Of a DNA stretch of 23,308 nt, positions 1 through 7,377 are shown piece by piece. This stretch comes from a virus. The notes under the pieces were generated by a model. It saw only the letters and a list, made by a program, of their open reading frames with translations. It was not told the DNA's origin and did not search any database. The stretch's first letter is position 1. Every line of letters begins with the position of its first letter. A program made the translations under genes and the position numbers. The stretch spans positions 1-23,308 of the IMG/VR virus record IMGVR_UViG_3300031539_000324; one strand, written 5' to 3'.

Positions 1-18
1 ACGGCTATAAACGCTTTT

Positions 19-46
19 ATTATGTCAACTGCCGACTTGACATAAT
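19..46. repeat. Perfect 10-bp inverted repeat, possible operator
   Basis: ATTATGTCAA at 19-28 and TTGACATAAT at 37-46 are exact inverted copies separated by 8 bases. Both arms read as an extended -35 element (TTGACATAAT) pointing away from the centre. The same decamer, or a one-base variant, recurs in the palindrome at 11713-11782. I see no -10 box at normal spacing for either arm within the window, so an operator or phage protein-binding site is as likely as a promoter. The remaining bases of 1-91 hold no gene that I can support. Confidence 0.6.
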
Positions 47-91
47 GACCGCGTTCGTGCGCCTATATATAGATCGTCAAGAACAAGTGTT

Positions 92-940
92 CTATGCATT
101 TTGATGTGAATCTTGTGCTTCTTTTGCAATCTTTTTGTAATCTCTTCTGTCTAACATATGTCGATATTGTAGCCATCCTATAAAGTTTGCGATTGGAAGT
201 GGAGCAGCGATTGCCATTGCTTGATGCTCAAATGGCGACCAGTGACCATTGGCCATCAGCCGTTTTGCGAGCTTAATGTCCGAATTTGGATCGACAATTG
301 GATTCGCGCCATGCGTTTTGTATGATATTCTAGCACATCTTGCTGCTGAAATTGCCAACAAATCTGTTGGGGGGAATAGCCTATACTCGTTATCGTAGAT
401 GTACGGTACATGCCAGCCGCCAGCATCGATTTCCGATGGTTCGGACTTGTCGATACAGGTCTTCATTTGGCTGGCCAGTTCTTGGATTTCAGGTTGAGCG
501 TGCTCATCTAGGCGCAACTTAAAAAAGTTATCAAACTCGGTTGCTGTCAATAGTGTAGTGACGTGCATAAACGGCTCCAGCAAGCGATTGGCGTGCTGTT
601 TGTGTAATCCTAGCTCATTGAGTCGTTCAGCGTGCTGGATGGCTGCTGCGGAGGCCGACAACCATATTATGCGAGCTTCTTTAGCTACATCGGAGTCAAG
701 CAACTCGTCTGCCTTCATTCCTGCTTGGTTTTTTGTCCAATCGGCAGGCATTGCGACATTTTCAGCCACAGATTTAATCATCGTCTTGATAGGTATTGCT
801 CTAGACGACGATACGTTTCGTGAAAATACTCGATGTGTCATGATTTGGGCGTGAATAAATCTTGGGTAAGCTAGCTGAAATGTAATCAGCGAGTTACCAG
901 CGGGGTTTACACTATGCTGTATTATATCTGCGTGAATCAT
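92..940 (-). CDS. thyX: ThyX-like FAD-dependent thymidylate synthase, permuted order
   Basis: Likely converts dUMP to dTMP with methylene-tetrahydrofolate and FAD/NADPH. The ThyX signature lies at residues 36-47 (H36, R37, S40, N42, S45, R47), although the first Arg of the RHR triplet is Thr35. A long helix near residues 130-155 carries the FFKLR and HAQPEI segments typical of ThyX. The AAR-ARIS strand and the GHWSPFEH segment, which precede the RHR motif in canonical ThyX such as the Thermotoga enzyme, here follow it at about residues 196-240. A second copy of the helix leading into the motif ends in YRHML. The domain order is therefore circularly permuted with a partial duplication. At 282 residues it is longer than the usual 220-250. 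ATG 940 has GAGG 8 bases upstream and overlaps the preceding stop by 4 nt. It is the last gene seen in the leftward operon. Confidence 0.8.
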   Translation of the reverse strand: MIHADIIQHSVNPAGNSLITFQLAYPRFIHAQIMTHRVFSRNVSSSRAIPIKTMIKSVAENVAMPADWTKNQAGMKADELLDSDVAKEARIIWLSASAAAIQHAERLNELGLHKQHANRLLEPFMHVTTLLTATEFDNFFKLRLDEHAQPEIQELASQMKTCIDKSEPSEIDAGGWHVPYIYDNEYRLFPPTDLLAISAARCARISYKTHGANPIVDPNSDIKLAKRLMANGHWSPFEHQAMAIAAPLPIANFIGWLQYRHMLDRRDYKKIAKEAQDSHQNA

Positions 941-1659
941 TCTCTGTACCTCAGCATATCCATTCTTGTTACTCCTCGTAATTGCATTGCTAGATACCCA
1001 TGTCTATTAATATCTAGCCCCGTTCTTGCCAGTATCCTTGCTTTCGCCTTGTTGTATTGATTCATTGACATTCTGGTTATTCCCCACAGCTTGCTGTGCT
1101 CGAAAAATAAAAAGTCTTCGTTGGCTAGTCCAGATTCAATTGCAATCGCTTTTTGTTTATCGACCTCAACTTTTGCCCATGCCGGTAACTTAAACATTTC
1201 CCTGATGATCCCTGTCTTCTCATCGTATTCACCAACGAGAGTATTAATAAATGCCTTCTGGTTTACTACTCCAGACAAGCACACCGCGACATATGCCTTG
1301 ACATTCTGTTTTTCTATTAACGATAAAGCCATATCGATGTCCTGTTGCGTGAATAGAAACGGGCAACTAACTATGGCATCGCCGCACACCGGCATGTATC
1401 CTGTTAGTGGAACGACAGACATGAAGTACTTGATCGTTTTATTAAATCTATGTGGTGTATACCCGCGTTTCTTAATTAGTTTGTACGAATATTCGAGCAT
1501 ATCGAATGCGCTTGGCAATCTTGATCCGCAAAACTCGCGTATGTCAATTGAGATTTTTACTGTTCTCATGATAGACGTTGGCGATTTGACGTATCGATTA
1601 ATATTGCCCATCGACTCATACCAGAGAGCCGATGATTCTTCTGAAGTTAGAGATTCCAT
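937..1659 (-). CDS. Hypothetical protein between primase and ThyX
   Basis: I do not recognise this 240-residue protein. The open frame extends upstream to an ATG at 1743, but that would overlap the primase by 128 bases. The ATG at 1659 has a weak GGAT ribosome site and overlaps primase by 44 bases, and an ATG at 1611 starts just past the primase stop. I prefer 1659 but the start is uncertain. The C-terminal 60 residues are basic with repeated ITRMSM / VTRMDM segments, suggesting a small helical nucleic-acid-binding end; this is inference only. The middle holds several Cys residues and hydrophobic strands but no recognised motif. Its stop overlaps the thyX start by 4 nt, so the two are probably translationally coupled. 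Confidence 0.65.
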   Translation of the reverse strand: MESLTSEESSALWYESMGNINRYVKSPTSIMRTVKISIDIREFCGSRLPSAFDMLEYSYKLIKKRGYTPHRFNKTIKYFMSVVPLTGYMPVCGDAIVSCPFLFTQQDIDMALSLIEKQNVKAYVAVCLSGVVNQKAFINTLVGEYDEKTGIIREMFKLPAWAKVEVDKQKAIAIESGLANEDFLFFEHSKLWGITRMSMNQYNKAKARILARTGLDINRHGYLAMQLRGVTRMDMLRYRE

Positions 1660-2572
1660 ATTGTTTATCCGTGACGAACGAGTTGATATCGCACCCATCT
1701 GGAGACCATGATGGCCATTGCAGTATCTTGGCGTGCGGTACATATTCTGCTACTTTTTGAGAGCCTGCCCTACCCGCCTCATCGTTATCGAGTAGTACAT
1801 ATAGATTTTTATTGGCAAAGTATTCTGTCCATGACGATTTAAAGTTGACCTCTCCAGATGATCCAACCGCTGGAACCCCATACTGTATCAATGTAAGTGC
1901 GTCTATCTGGCCACCAACATATAAAATCGAGTCTCTGTCGCTTACATTGTTGATGTTGTATAGCTCTGCGTGTGTTCCAGCATGGATGACATAACGCTTG
2001 TTGTCTGGATATTCGTCTTTGTATTCAAACCCAGGGTGTTGCCTATACGTTATCGATGTTAGGTTGCCATTTTTATCCCAGATAGGGAAGGCTATTCTTG
2101 GCATTGTATATTTTCTAAACGGAGGAGTAATCAGTCCAATTTTATACTGCATGATAACAGCGCGAGATATCCCACGCTGTTTCATTATGTAATCTAAGCC
2201 TACTGGAGAATCCATCAAAGCTGCGTGCGCCACATTAACAAAGTGTTCGCTTGGTGGTCTAGATAGAATTTTTGGTTCATCGACGTGGCACGATGGTTGA
2301 TATGTATATCGTACAGTTCTTTCGGTAATATCTTTGTACGGTATATTTTCAACTTCGTGAAGCATATCTATGGCGTCTTTTTTGGCTCCACACGAAAAGC
2401 AATATGCAAAGTCCTGCGTGACATACATAGATGGTTCATTATCGTTGTGGAACGGACACTTAATCAGTACACCACGGCCACTTTTCCTTCCGCCGTGTTG
2501 ATCGAGCGCGTATTGCACAAGATCGAATCTTTGTTTGAAGTCATCAAACGATTCCCTTTCTTGCATTTTCAT
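1616..2572 (-). CDS. DnaG-type primase, TOPRIM Glu replaced by Gly
   Basis: A 318-residue primase-like protein. The N-terminal CHC2 zinc finger has C39, H42, C58 and C61 and should bind template DNA. The TOPRIM fold follows, with the LYN segment typical of DnaG near residue 204, motif LYVGGQIDAL at 217-226 and LDNDEAG at 261-267. In DnaG and T7 gp4 the first TOPRIM motif carries a metal-binding Glu four residues before the Asp. Here that position is Gly220; the codon reads GGT. The DxD motif (D262, D264) is intact. There is no helicase domain. ATG 2572 has GGGG 7 bases upstream, and M3 is an alternative. The gene overlaps the preceding DUF1599 gene by 29 bases. It is probably the phage primase for lagging-strand synthesis, or a catalytically altered relative. 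Confidence 0.85.
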   Translation of the reverse strand: MKMQERESFDDFKQRFDLVQYALDQHGGRKSGRGVLIKCPFHNDNEPSMYVTQDFAYCFSCGAKKDAIDMLHEVENIPYKDITERTVRYTYQPSCHVDEPKILSRPPSEHFVNVAHAALMDSPVGLDYIMKQRGISRAVIMQYKIGLITPPFRKYTMPRIAFPIWDKNGNLTSITYRQHPGFEYKDEYPDNKRYVIHAGTHAELYNINNVSDRDSILYVGGQIDALTLIQYGVPAVGSSGEVNFKSSWTEYFANKNLYVLLDNDEAGRAGSQKVAEYVPHAKILQWPSWSPDGCDINSFVTDKQYGISNFRRIIGSLV

Positions 2573-2846
2573 ACATTAGCCCCAGGATACTATAACCAAT
2601 AATGTCGATGAGCGTATCAGCTACTTGTTCGTCAACAACGAGCGCTTCTTTTCCGTCCAGATTTTCAAGGCGTAACGACTTATCTGATAGCCTGACAAGT
2701 ACACTTGCTATCCCATGCGCCTGCCAAGCGTCTCCGTAATCCTGGTTTTTAGCATACAACACTTCTACAACACTGTCAAGCACCTCTTGAACTAGGCTCC
2801 TCATCGTCTCTCTATTCACATCAACCAAAGGTGACTTTAGCGCCAT
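2544..2846 (-). CDS. DUF1599 (Nmad1-type) small protein
   Basis: A 100-residue helical protein matching the pattern I associate with DUF1599: a KNQDYGDAW segment at about residues 34-42, a DKSLRLENL helix, then a VADTLIDIIGY segment near the C-terminus. The family has been linked by gene context to phage nucleotide or DNA base modification, and its fold resembles small MazG-like helical proteins; its biochemical role is not settled. The start at 2846 is convincing because AAGGAGAT sits 5 bases upstream. The gene overlaps the preceding Hjc-like gene by 26 bases and the primase by 29, so the three are translated as a coupled set. Its place beside dNTP and replication genes fits a nucleotide-related role, which remains inference. 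Confidence 0.7.
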   Translation of the reverse strand: MALKSPLVDVNRETMRSLVQEVLDSVVEVLYAKNQDYGDAWQAHGIASVLVRLSDKSLRLENLDGKEALVVDEQVADTLIDIIGYSILGLMYENARKGIV

Positions 2847-3159
2847 CTGGTATCTCCTTTGCTTTTCCCTGTAGCATCACAACTTCAGAGCAGCCCTTTC
2901 CATGTTGAAACACCCACAACTCTTTAGTGGATCGTGGGCTGACATTCGTGTCTTTAATCTGCTTGATATCCTTAGTATAAGTCATCTTTGGGCTGTGCGT
3001 ATTCTTTACCTGTATGAAGCGCGTCACGAGTTGATTGTATGCAATAACATCGAATGCACCTTTACTTCCGGCTGAACGCGTCACATTATATCCGCGCTCA
3101 GTAAGAAACTTGCATACTTCTCGTTCCCTACGTATCCCTTGCTTATATTTGGTATTCAA
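2821..3159 (-). CDS. Hjc-like Holliday junction resolvase / PDDEXK nuclease
   Basis: This 112-residue protein follows the archaeal-type Hjc pattern: an N-terminal basic helix with EREV (residues 12-15), RSAGSKGAFDVIA at 28-40 with the motif II Asp at residue 37, then a strand ending in IQVKN at 49-53. The PDDEXK lysine is K52. The usual motif III Glu is Gln50, a substitution also known in QxK branches of the superfamily such as Mrr. It probably cuts branched recombination or replication intermediates, in line with recA, recJ and ssb nearby. The start is TTG at 3159, chosen because AAAGGAGG lies 9 bases upstream and no ATG follows in the conserved region. It overlaps the upstream gene by 17 bases. 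Confidence 0.75.
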   Translation of the reverse strand: MNTKYKQGIRREREVCKFLTERGYNVTRSAGSKGAFDVIAYNQLVTRFIQVKNTHSPKMTYTKDIKQIKDTNVSPRSTKELWVFQHGKGCSEVVMLQGKAKEIPDGAKVTFG

Positions 3160-3463
3160 TTCGAAGTGCCTCCTTTGTCAGATACGATAGCACTTCGCAT
3201 TCAACAAAGTTGCCTATATCTGAGTGTGGTCTTGCGACCATGATGCATGTAGTTGCCGCAAACTCTTTTGCGAATTCTGCAAACTCTATCTTGGTATCGC
3301 CAACGTACAATTCGCCAATGATCTCCATTAGCTTTCTATTGTAAAATTCATATCCCTCCCTCTGCGCCTGCGACAGCTTCTTCATCTCCGACGCTTTGGT
3401 TAGCAAATCTTGTACTAATTCTTTCGGCAACTCGATTTTTAAGATTTTCTCTGTACTCATCAT
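3143..3463 (-). CDS. Hypothetical protein overlapping the recA 3' end
   Basis: A 106-residue protein that I do not recognise. Its N-terminal half is charged and helical (KELVQDLL, MKKLSQAQR), and it may form a short coiled coil. The start has an ATGATG pair at 3463-3458 with AGAGGAA just upstream, so translation probably begins at the second ATG, 6 bases from the ribosome site. That start lies 116 bases inside recA in another frame, an unusually long overlap for this genome. A shorter form from ATG 3328 would begin after recA ends but has only a weak ribosome site. The 17-base overlap with the Hjc-like gene downstream supports co-translation. Product real with fair confidence; exact start less so. 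Confidence 0.6.
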   Translation of the reverse strand: MMSTEKILKIELPKELVQDLLTKASEMKKLSQAQREGYEFYNRKLMEIIGELYVGDTKIEFAEFAKEFAATTCIMVARPHSDIGNFVECEVLSYLTKEALRIEYQI

Positions 3464-4394
3464 ATTCCTCTATATACTGAATCATTTTGATTTTGCCCTG
3501 GACAAGCGAGTCGCCGTTTTCATCTTTGTACCATGATCCAGCTTTTTGTATATACCCAAACTCCTCGCCAAGTTCTACAAGCTCACCAATTCTATCTACG
3601 CCGATACCGTATACGATATCGAATTCTGCCTCAGTATATGGGGCAGCGACTTTATTCTTTTTAATCGTGACTTTTGTTCTGTTACCTACAGATTCGCTTC
3701 CGGTTTTAAGGCTTTGAATCTTTGCAATGTCAAGTATCATTGACGCATAGTAATCTAATGCCTTTCCACCTGTCGGAACCTTTGCGGGGCCACCATATCC
3801 CGTTGTGGATATGTTTGCTCTAAACTGGTTAATGAAAATCATTACTACGTTCTGCTTATGTATCACCGCTCCTAACTTGCGACAAAATTGCGACATCATA
3901 CGTGCAAGTAATCCTACTTGAGCGTCGCCAATTTCTCCATCTAGCTCTCTCTTTGGGACGAGTGATGCTACGCTATCAACTACGATAATGCCAAACTGAC
4001 CAGACCTAGCGGCCTCTTCTACAATCTGTAGCGCCTGCTCTCCGTAATCCGGCTGGTTGAGAACCATTTTTTGTGTATCAACACCAATTGAATCAGCGTA
4101 AAATACATCTAGAGCGTGTTCTGCATCTATATACAGCGCGTCCATATCTGCTCGTTGCGCCTGTGCAACAGCGTGAAGCGCCAGTGTAGTTTTACCAGAC
4201 ATAGGATTCCCTATCAGCTCGATAATTCGACCCATAGGATATCCGCCAACGCCAGTTGCCATATCCAATTTTAGACTTCCAGTTGGAATGACATTTACCC
4301 CGTAATCTCGCGTCGGCTTACTACCTAACTGAACAAGAGAGCCTGCGCCATACTTCTTGTTCATGGTTTTCATGAAGTCACTTAAATCTCTCAT
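3348..4394 (-). CDS. recA: RecA recombinase
   Basis: A 348-residue bacterial-type RecA that forms filaments on single-stranded DNA and catalyses ATP-dependent strand exchange. Seen in order: an N-terminal helix with KKYGAGSLVQLG, a Walker A GNPMSGKTT at residues 62-70 (the usual GPESSGKTT has diverged), the catalytic Glu in DAEHA at 92, a Walker B strand ending in D140, loop L1 around 147-160 with GEIGDAQVG, INQFRAN at 188-194 with the nucleotide-sensing Gln190, and loop L2 with TGGKAL near 208-213. The C-terminus is acidic. Length is close to host RecA (about 350), so this is a full RecA and not a UvsX type. The ribosome site is weak; M1 is preferred because the preceding helix aligns with RecA N-termini. 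The last 116 bases overlap the next gene. Confidence 0.96.
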   Translation of the reverse strand: MRDLSDFMKTMNKKYGAGSLVQLGSKPTRDYGVNVIPTGSLKLDMATGVGGYPMGRIIELIGNPMSGKTTLALHAVAQAQRADMDALYIDAEHALDVFYADSIGVDTQKMVLNQPDYGEQALQIVEEAARSGQFGIIVVDSVASLVPKRELDGEIGDAQVGLLARMMSQFCRKLGAVIHKQNVVMIFINQFRANISTTGYGGPAKVPTGGKALDYYASMILDIAKIQSLKTGSESVGNRTKVTIKKNKVAAPYTEAEFDIVYGIGVDRIGELVELGEEFGYIQKAGSWYKDENGDSLVQGKIKMIQYIEEYDEYRENLKNRVAERISTRFANQSVGDEEAVAGAEGGI

Positions 4395-4406
4395 CGACTA
4401 TCGCTT

Positions 4407-4679
4407 TCACATGTGATTTATTTTAATTGAAACGTAATCTCCCGCATCGGCTGCAAACCTAATTTCCTGATCCTCTCCGAGCATAAATATCGGGTACGGC
4501 AAATCGGAAACTTTACCATGAAATCGAATCGCAGACCATTCTATTCCACGGTTTCCTCTGATTCTACGCTTTAAGATTTCGCCAATGGTATCGGAGCTAC
4601 ACATTGTATGGGCTTCACAGTATCCCAACACAATAGGATACCCAATATGGTCTACCCATACTATAATCCAGTTACGCAT
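4407..4679 (-). CDS. Hypothetical small protein
   Basis: An unrecognised 90-residue protein. The open frame runs back to 4763, but ATG 4679 is clearly the start because AAGGAGG lies 5 bases upstream, one of the best ribosome sites here. The N-terminus is a hydrophobic strand-rich stretch (NWIIVWVDH) that looks like a buried beta strand and not a membrane helix. The middle is basic (ILKRRIRGNRG) and the C-terminal third alternates strands and acidic loops, suggesting a small alpha-beta protein. It sits 12 bases upstream of recA and 10 bases after the preceding gene. Confidence 0.7.
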   Translation of the reverse strand: MRNWIIVWVDHIGYPIVLGYCEAHTMCSSDTIGEILKRRIRGNRGIEWSAIRFHGKVSDLPYPIFMLGEDQEIRFAADAGDYVSIKINHM

Positions 4680-4689
4680 GATTTCCTCC

Positions 4690-4968
4690 TTACAATTGTA
4701 TCCTTTCCATAAGATGGCGAATGCGCTCGTTAATATTGTTAATCGTGATATTATTAACCTCAATTAACTCGTATACCATCGATGAGCCAGATGATGGTTT
4801 TGCCATTTCTGGCTCCACTTCATCATACGTATTCGCCTGACGCAACACAGGGGCAATTTTATCCGTAAGATTCACAACCAAAGTCGATGTCAATGTTAGG
4901 AATTCATTTTGCGCTGATAGTATTTCAACTACACTTGCCGTTGGTGCATTATCTTTCATGTAACCCAT
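4690..4968 (-). CDS. Hypothetical helical protein downstream of recJ
   Basis: A 92-residue protein without a recognised domain. It is Asn- and Ile-rich and largely helical, ending in NNINERIRHLMERIQL, which could form a short amphipathic coiled coil. The reading frame opens with GTG-ATG. ATG 4968 is preferred because GGAG lies 8 bases upstream, while the GTG at 4971 would be 5 bases away. Either way the start overlaps the recJ stop, so translation is probably coupled to recJ. Its position between recJ and recA suggests a small accessory protein of the recombination module; this is context only. Confidence 0.6.
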   Translation of the reverse strand: MGYMKDNAPTASVVEILSAQNEFLTLTSTLVVNLTDKIAPVLRQANTYDEVEPEMAKPSSGSSMVYELIEVNNITINNINERIRHLMERIQL

Positions 4969-6536
4969 CACTGAATCTCCAAGTCTCTAATAATTACGCT
5001 CGTTTTCCCGCTATACCTATTTTTCGCATCGCTAATCTCGTATGAGCAAACCACGAAATCGCCACTAGCTAAATATACTTGATTGAATGGCTGATTAAAC
5101 CACAGCAACTCTACCGATTCGCCAACTGATATCTTAGTATGACTGTCGTTGTTCTTCCCTATAGGGCCAATCTCGTCGATTATGAACGCAGATGCGAATG
5201 TTGGTTGACTAAACTTACTACCATAAGGACGCAACGATAAAACATCGCTTGCGACATCTGGAATTTGCATAATATCAATGCCGATATCGGCCATGACTTG
5301 TTGTGTAGTATACTTTGTCGTGGATTCTGCAAAATCTATTGCGGCCTCGATAAACTGACCGTACTTTTCTGGTTTAATCGACATACCAGCAGCACCTTTA
5401 TGACCACCACCAGCATCGAGATACTCACTACAGGCAGAGATCATCGCATGACAATTGAATTCACCATGAGATCGACAGCTTGCAGATAGCCTGCCATCGC
5501 TCTCGTTGATTAGTATGGCTGGAACTTTGTATGTCTTAGCTAGTTCCATTGCGATTAGACCAAGCATCCCGCTATTCATGCTTTCTACCTTTGCGATAAC
5601 AATGCTATTCAGGTAAACGATGTTTTGTTTTGCCTGATTCGCCAATTCTGTCGTAATCTCCTTGCGCTGATCATTTAAATCCGCCAACTTGCCAGCAAGG
5701 ATGTTAATTTCGCTTTGGTCTCTCGATGCGAATAATTGTGCTGCCAAATTAGCATTACCCATTCTACCAGCAGCATTAATCATAGGGCCAACATAGAATC
5801 CTATGTCGGATTCAGTAACGTATCGATGCGGCCTGCGCGCCTTGTCGAGAAGCGCCTTAATAGCAGGTAATGGATCATAGCGAATAAGCTCAAGTCCATC
5901 GCGAACAATCTTTCTATTCTCGTCTAGCATTGGCATGACATCGCAGATTGTACCAACAGCGGCCAGTTGCAATGCAGCATTATCGTTCCCGTACAGTTGA
6001 GATAGAGCCTTGTAAATAACACCAGAGCCTGAGTAACCGTTGAACCCCACATTATTGACATCTGGATGTACAATTAGGCAATCCATAGGAGCAACTGCCT
6101 TGTTGTATATATGATGATCCGTGACAATAACATTTATGCCAGCCTTTTTGATGTGTTCTACCGCATCCTGGGCATTGATCCCACAGTCAACAGTCAACAA
6201 CAAATCTGGAGCATCATGCAAGATCAGCGGAACGGCTTTGTTGGTAATTCCATATCCATCCCTGCGTTCAGGGATAATATATCGCGATCCTGGTATGTAC
6301 CTCTTTGCTATTGCTGTCGAGCAGATTCCATCTGCGTCATAGTCGCCATATATTAATATATCAAAGCTACCGTCAATAAGGGCCGCTAACGTATCAGCCT
6401 CGTAATCCCTTAGCATTGTTCTGGCTTGTTCAGCCTTGCCGACTATGATGCTACCGCTAAAATCATCGGTAATTCCGTTTTTATGTAATATCAAATCGAT
6501 AATATTACTATCTTTGTACGTATATTTAGTTATCAT
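4968..6536 (-). CDS. recJ: RecJ single-strand-specific 5'-3' exonuclease
   Basis: A 522-residue DHH-superfamily nuclease, slightly shorter than bacterial RecJ (about 560-580). The metal-binding motifs are all present: DYDADG at 65-70, VDCGI at 116-120, the namesake DHH at 140-142, ICDV with D199, then INAAGRMG at 253-260. The DHHA1 domain ends in GGGHKGAAG at 376-384. The C-terminal ~130 residues match the RecJ OB-fold in position and carry the LRPYG and EL-WFNQ segments. RecJ resects 5' ends to load RecA, and the phage also encodes RecA, SSB and a resolvase-like nuclease. ATG 6536 overlaps the previous stop (ATGA) and lacks a clear ribosome site, so it probably depends on coupling. Confidence 0.93.
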   Translation of the reverse strand: MITKYTYKDSNIIDLILHKNGITDDFSGSIIVGKAEQARTMLRDYEADTLAALIDGSFDILIYGDYDADGICSTAIAKRYIPGSRYIIPERRDGYGITNKAVPLILHDAPDLLLTVDCGINAQDAVEHIKKAGINVIVTDHHIYNKAVAPMDCLIVHPDVNNVGFNGYSGSGVIYKALSQLYGNDNAALQLAAVGTICDVMPMLDENRKIVRDGLELIRYDPLPAIKALLDKARRPHRYVTESDIGFYVGPMINAAGRMGNANLAAQLFASRDQSEINILAGKLADLNDQRKEITTELANQAKQNIVYLNSIVIAKVESMNSGMLGLIAMELAKTYKVPAILINESDGRLSASCRSHGEFNCHAMISACSEYLDAGGGHKGAAGMSIKPEKYGQFIEAAIDFAESTTKYTTQQVMADIGIDIMQIPDVASDVLSLRPYGSKFSQPTFASAFIIDEIGPIGKNNDSHTKISVGESVELLWFNQPFNQVYLASGDFVVCSYEISDAKNRYSGKTSVIIRDLEIQ

Positions 6537-6868
6537 ACAAATAATACCAGGGCTGGAACATTGCGCTTCATTACAATGTTCATCACCGGATTGGTCTCCT
6601 CTAGCTTTTCGTATGTGCCAACACAGATGACAAACGAAACAATATCTAATATTGGATTTATGTCATCTGTAACGGAAAACATTATATCGTTTTGCTTGCA
6701 GTAATCCTGCACGACGCCGGTATAACCACTTGGGGCGACTACATTTGTACCTTTGATAAATTTATCTAGTACAGAATGAATCATAGTGGTCTTACTGTGC
6801 GCTGTTGGCGTTATCGCTACAAGACATTGCCTTACGTCTGAGGATTGAGATTTCTTTTCTTGTTTCAT
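6533..6868 (-). CDS. Hypothetical protein, possible SLOG/Rossmann-like fold
   Basis: A 111-residue protein. The pattern of strands (CLVAITPTAHSKT near residue 15, NVVAPSGYTGVVQDYCKQ near 42, then IVSFVICVG and VPALVLFV at the end) loosely recalls YspA/DUF2493-type SLOG nucleotide-binding proteins, but diagnostic residues such as a GxxGxD motif are not clear. I therefore leave it unassigned. The start at 6868 has no good ribosome site and lies 77 bases inside the upstream gene. A shorter form from ATG 6784 would remove the first strand, so the longer form is preferred on fold grounds. Its stop overlaps the recJ start by 4 nt. Confidence 0.55.
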   Translation of the reverse strand: MKQEKKSQSSDVRQCLVAITPTAHSKTTMIHSVLDKFIKGTNVVAPSGYTGVVQDYCKQNDIMFSVTDDINPILDIVSFVICVGTYEKLEETNPVMNIVMKRNVPALVLFV

Positions 6869-7085
6869 CGATAATCGTTTGGTTTACCTGCTTCCCATGC
6901 TCGCTAGATGTTTTATATTTTAACCAGTATTCTGTAAATCTCAACAACGATTCTGCATTTTTAATAGCGCACTTTAAACACGAACGCTCTCCATCCTGAA
7001 TCTTAACAGAACAGTTTGGATTTTTAGGTAGGCTCCTTCCACAAACAACACAGTCTTTAGTCTTCACAAAGCTGCACTCCATCAT
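6792..7085 (-). CDS. Small four-cysteine zinc-ribbon protein
   Basis: A 97-residue protein. The N-terminal third carries CVVCG (Cys12 and Cys15), Cys25 and a SCLKCA segment with Cys36 and Cys39, a likely structural zinc site. The C-terminal half is a charged helix (IIDETRKEISILRRKA) that could mediate dimerisation or nucleic-acid binding. The start is an ATG pair at 7085/7082 with only a weak ribosome site, placed 29 bases inside the preceding gene, so translation is probably coupled. No known family is recognised. It is one of two adjacent small Cys-pair proteins that open this operon. Confidence 0.65.
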   Translation of the reverse strand: MMECSFVKTKDCVVCGRSLPKNPNCSVKIQDGERSCLKCAIKNAESLLRFTEYWLKYKTSSEHGKQVNQTIIDETRKEISILRRKAMSCSDNANSAQ

Positions 7086-7278
7086 CTGTAACCGTAATGG
7101 TAAGATTTCCTAGCTCCTCGTATGGCCAATCCGACGTTTCGGATTTGAACCCACACAAGCATGTTGTCGTAATCATATCCAGGTGCCTGTTCGCCCAGAT
7201 ATATCTTTGTCCACATTCTGGACATTCCGCAATATAATACTTCAATCTTAGTTGTAATGGTATCGTATAGTCTGACAT
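7057..7278 (-). CDS. Small zinc-ribbon protein, first gene of leftward operon
   Basis: A 73-residue protein with CPECG near residue 19 and CLCG near residue 40, a typical treble-clef or zinc-ribbon spacing. The frame is open to an ATG at 7320, but ATG 7278 has GGAG 5 bases upstream and the longer form would begin inside the promoter region. It is the first gene after the leftward promoter at 7309-7337 and overlaps the next gene by 29 bases. The acidic C-terminus (VTDDGVQLCED) is unremarkable. Function unknown; small zinc ribbons in early phage operons often bind nucleic acids or host transcription proteins, which is only a possibility here. Confidence 0.7.
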   Translation of the reverse strand: MSDYTIPLQLRLKYYIAECPECGQRYIWANRHLDMITTTCLCGFKSETSDWPYEELGNLTITVTDDGVQLCED

Positions 7279-7308
7279 ATCGTCTCCGTTATTCTTGTTT
7301 ATGATTGT

Positions 7309-7337
7309 ATTGTACCACATTATTTAAAATTTGTAAA
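7309..7337 (-). promoter_or_regulatory. Sigma70-type promoter of the leftward replication operon
   Basis: Reading leftward, TTTACA (7337-7332) and TACAAT (7314-7309) are separated by exactly 17 bases, giving a predicted start near 7302, about 24 bases before the first gene at 7278. A second, stronger-looking leftward -10 (TGG-TATAAT, extended type) lies at 7387-7382 without a good -35 at normal spacing. Confidence 0.65.
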
Positions 7338-7377
7338 GTCGTCTACTACATGCGTTGTGAAACGCGTGCCACGTAAT

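Noticed and set aside
37-69. Rightward promoter from TTGACA at 37 and TATATA at 64
   Set aside because: The spacer is 21 bases, outside the working range, and no rightward gene follows.
80-93. AGAAC-AAGT-GTTCT hairpin at the thyX stop as terminator
   Set aside because: Only five pairs, AT-rich, with no T run in the leftward direction.
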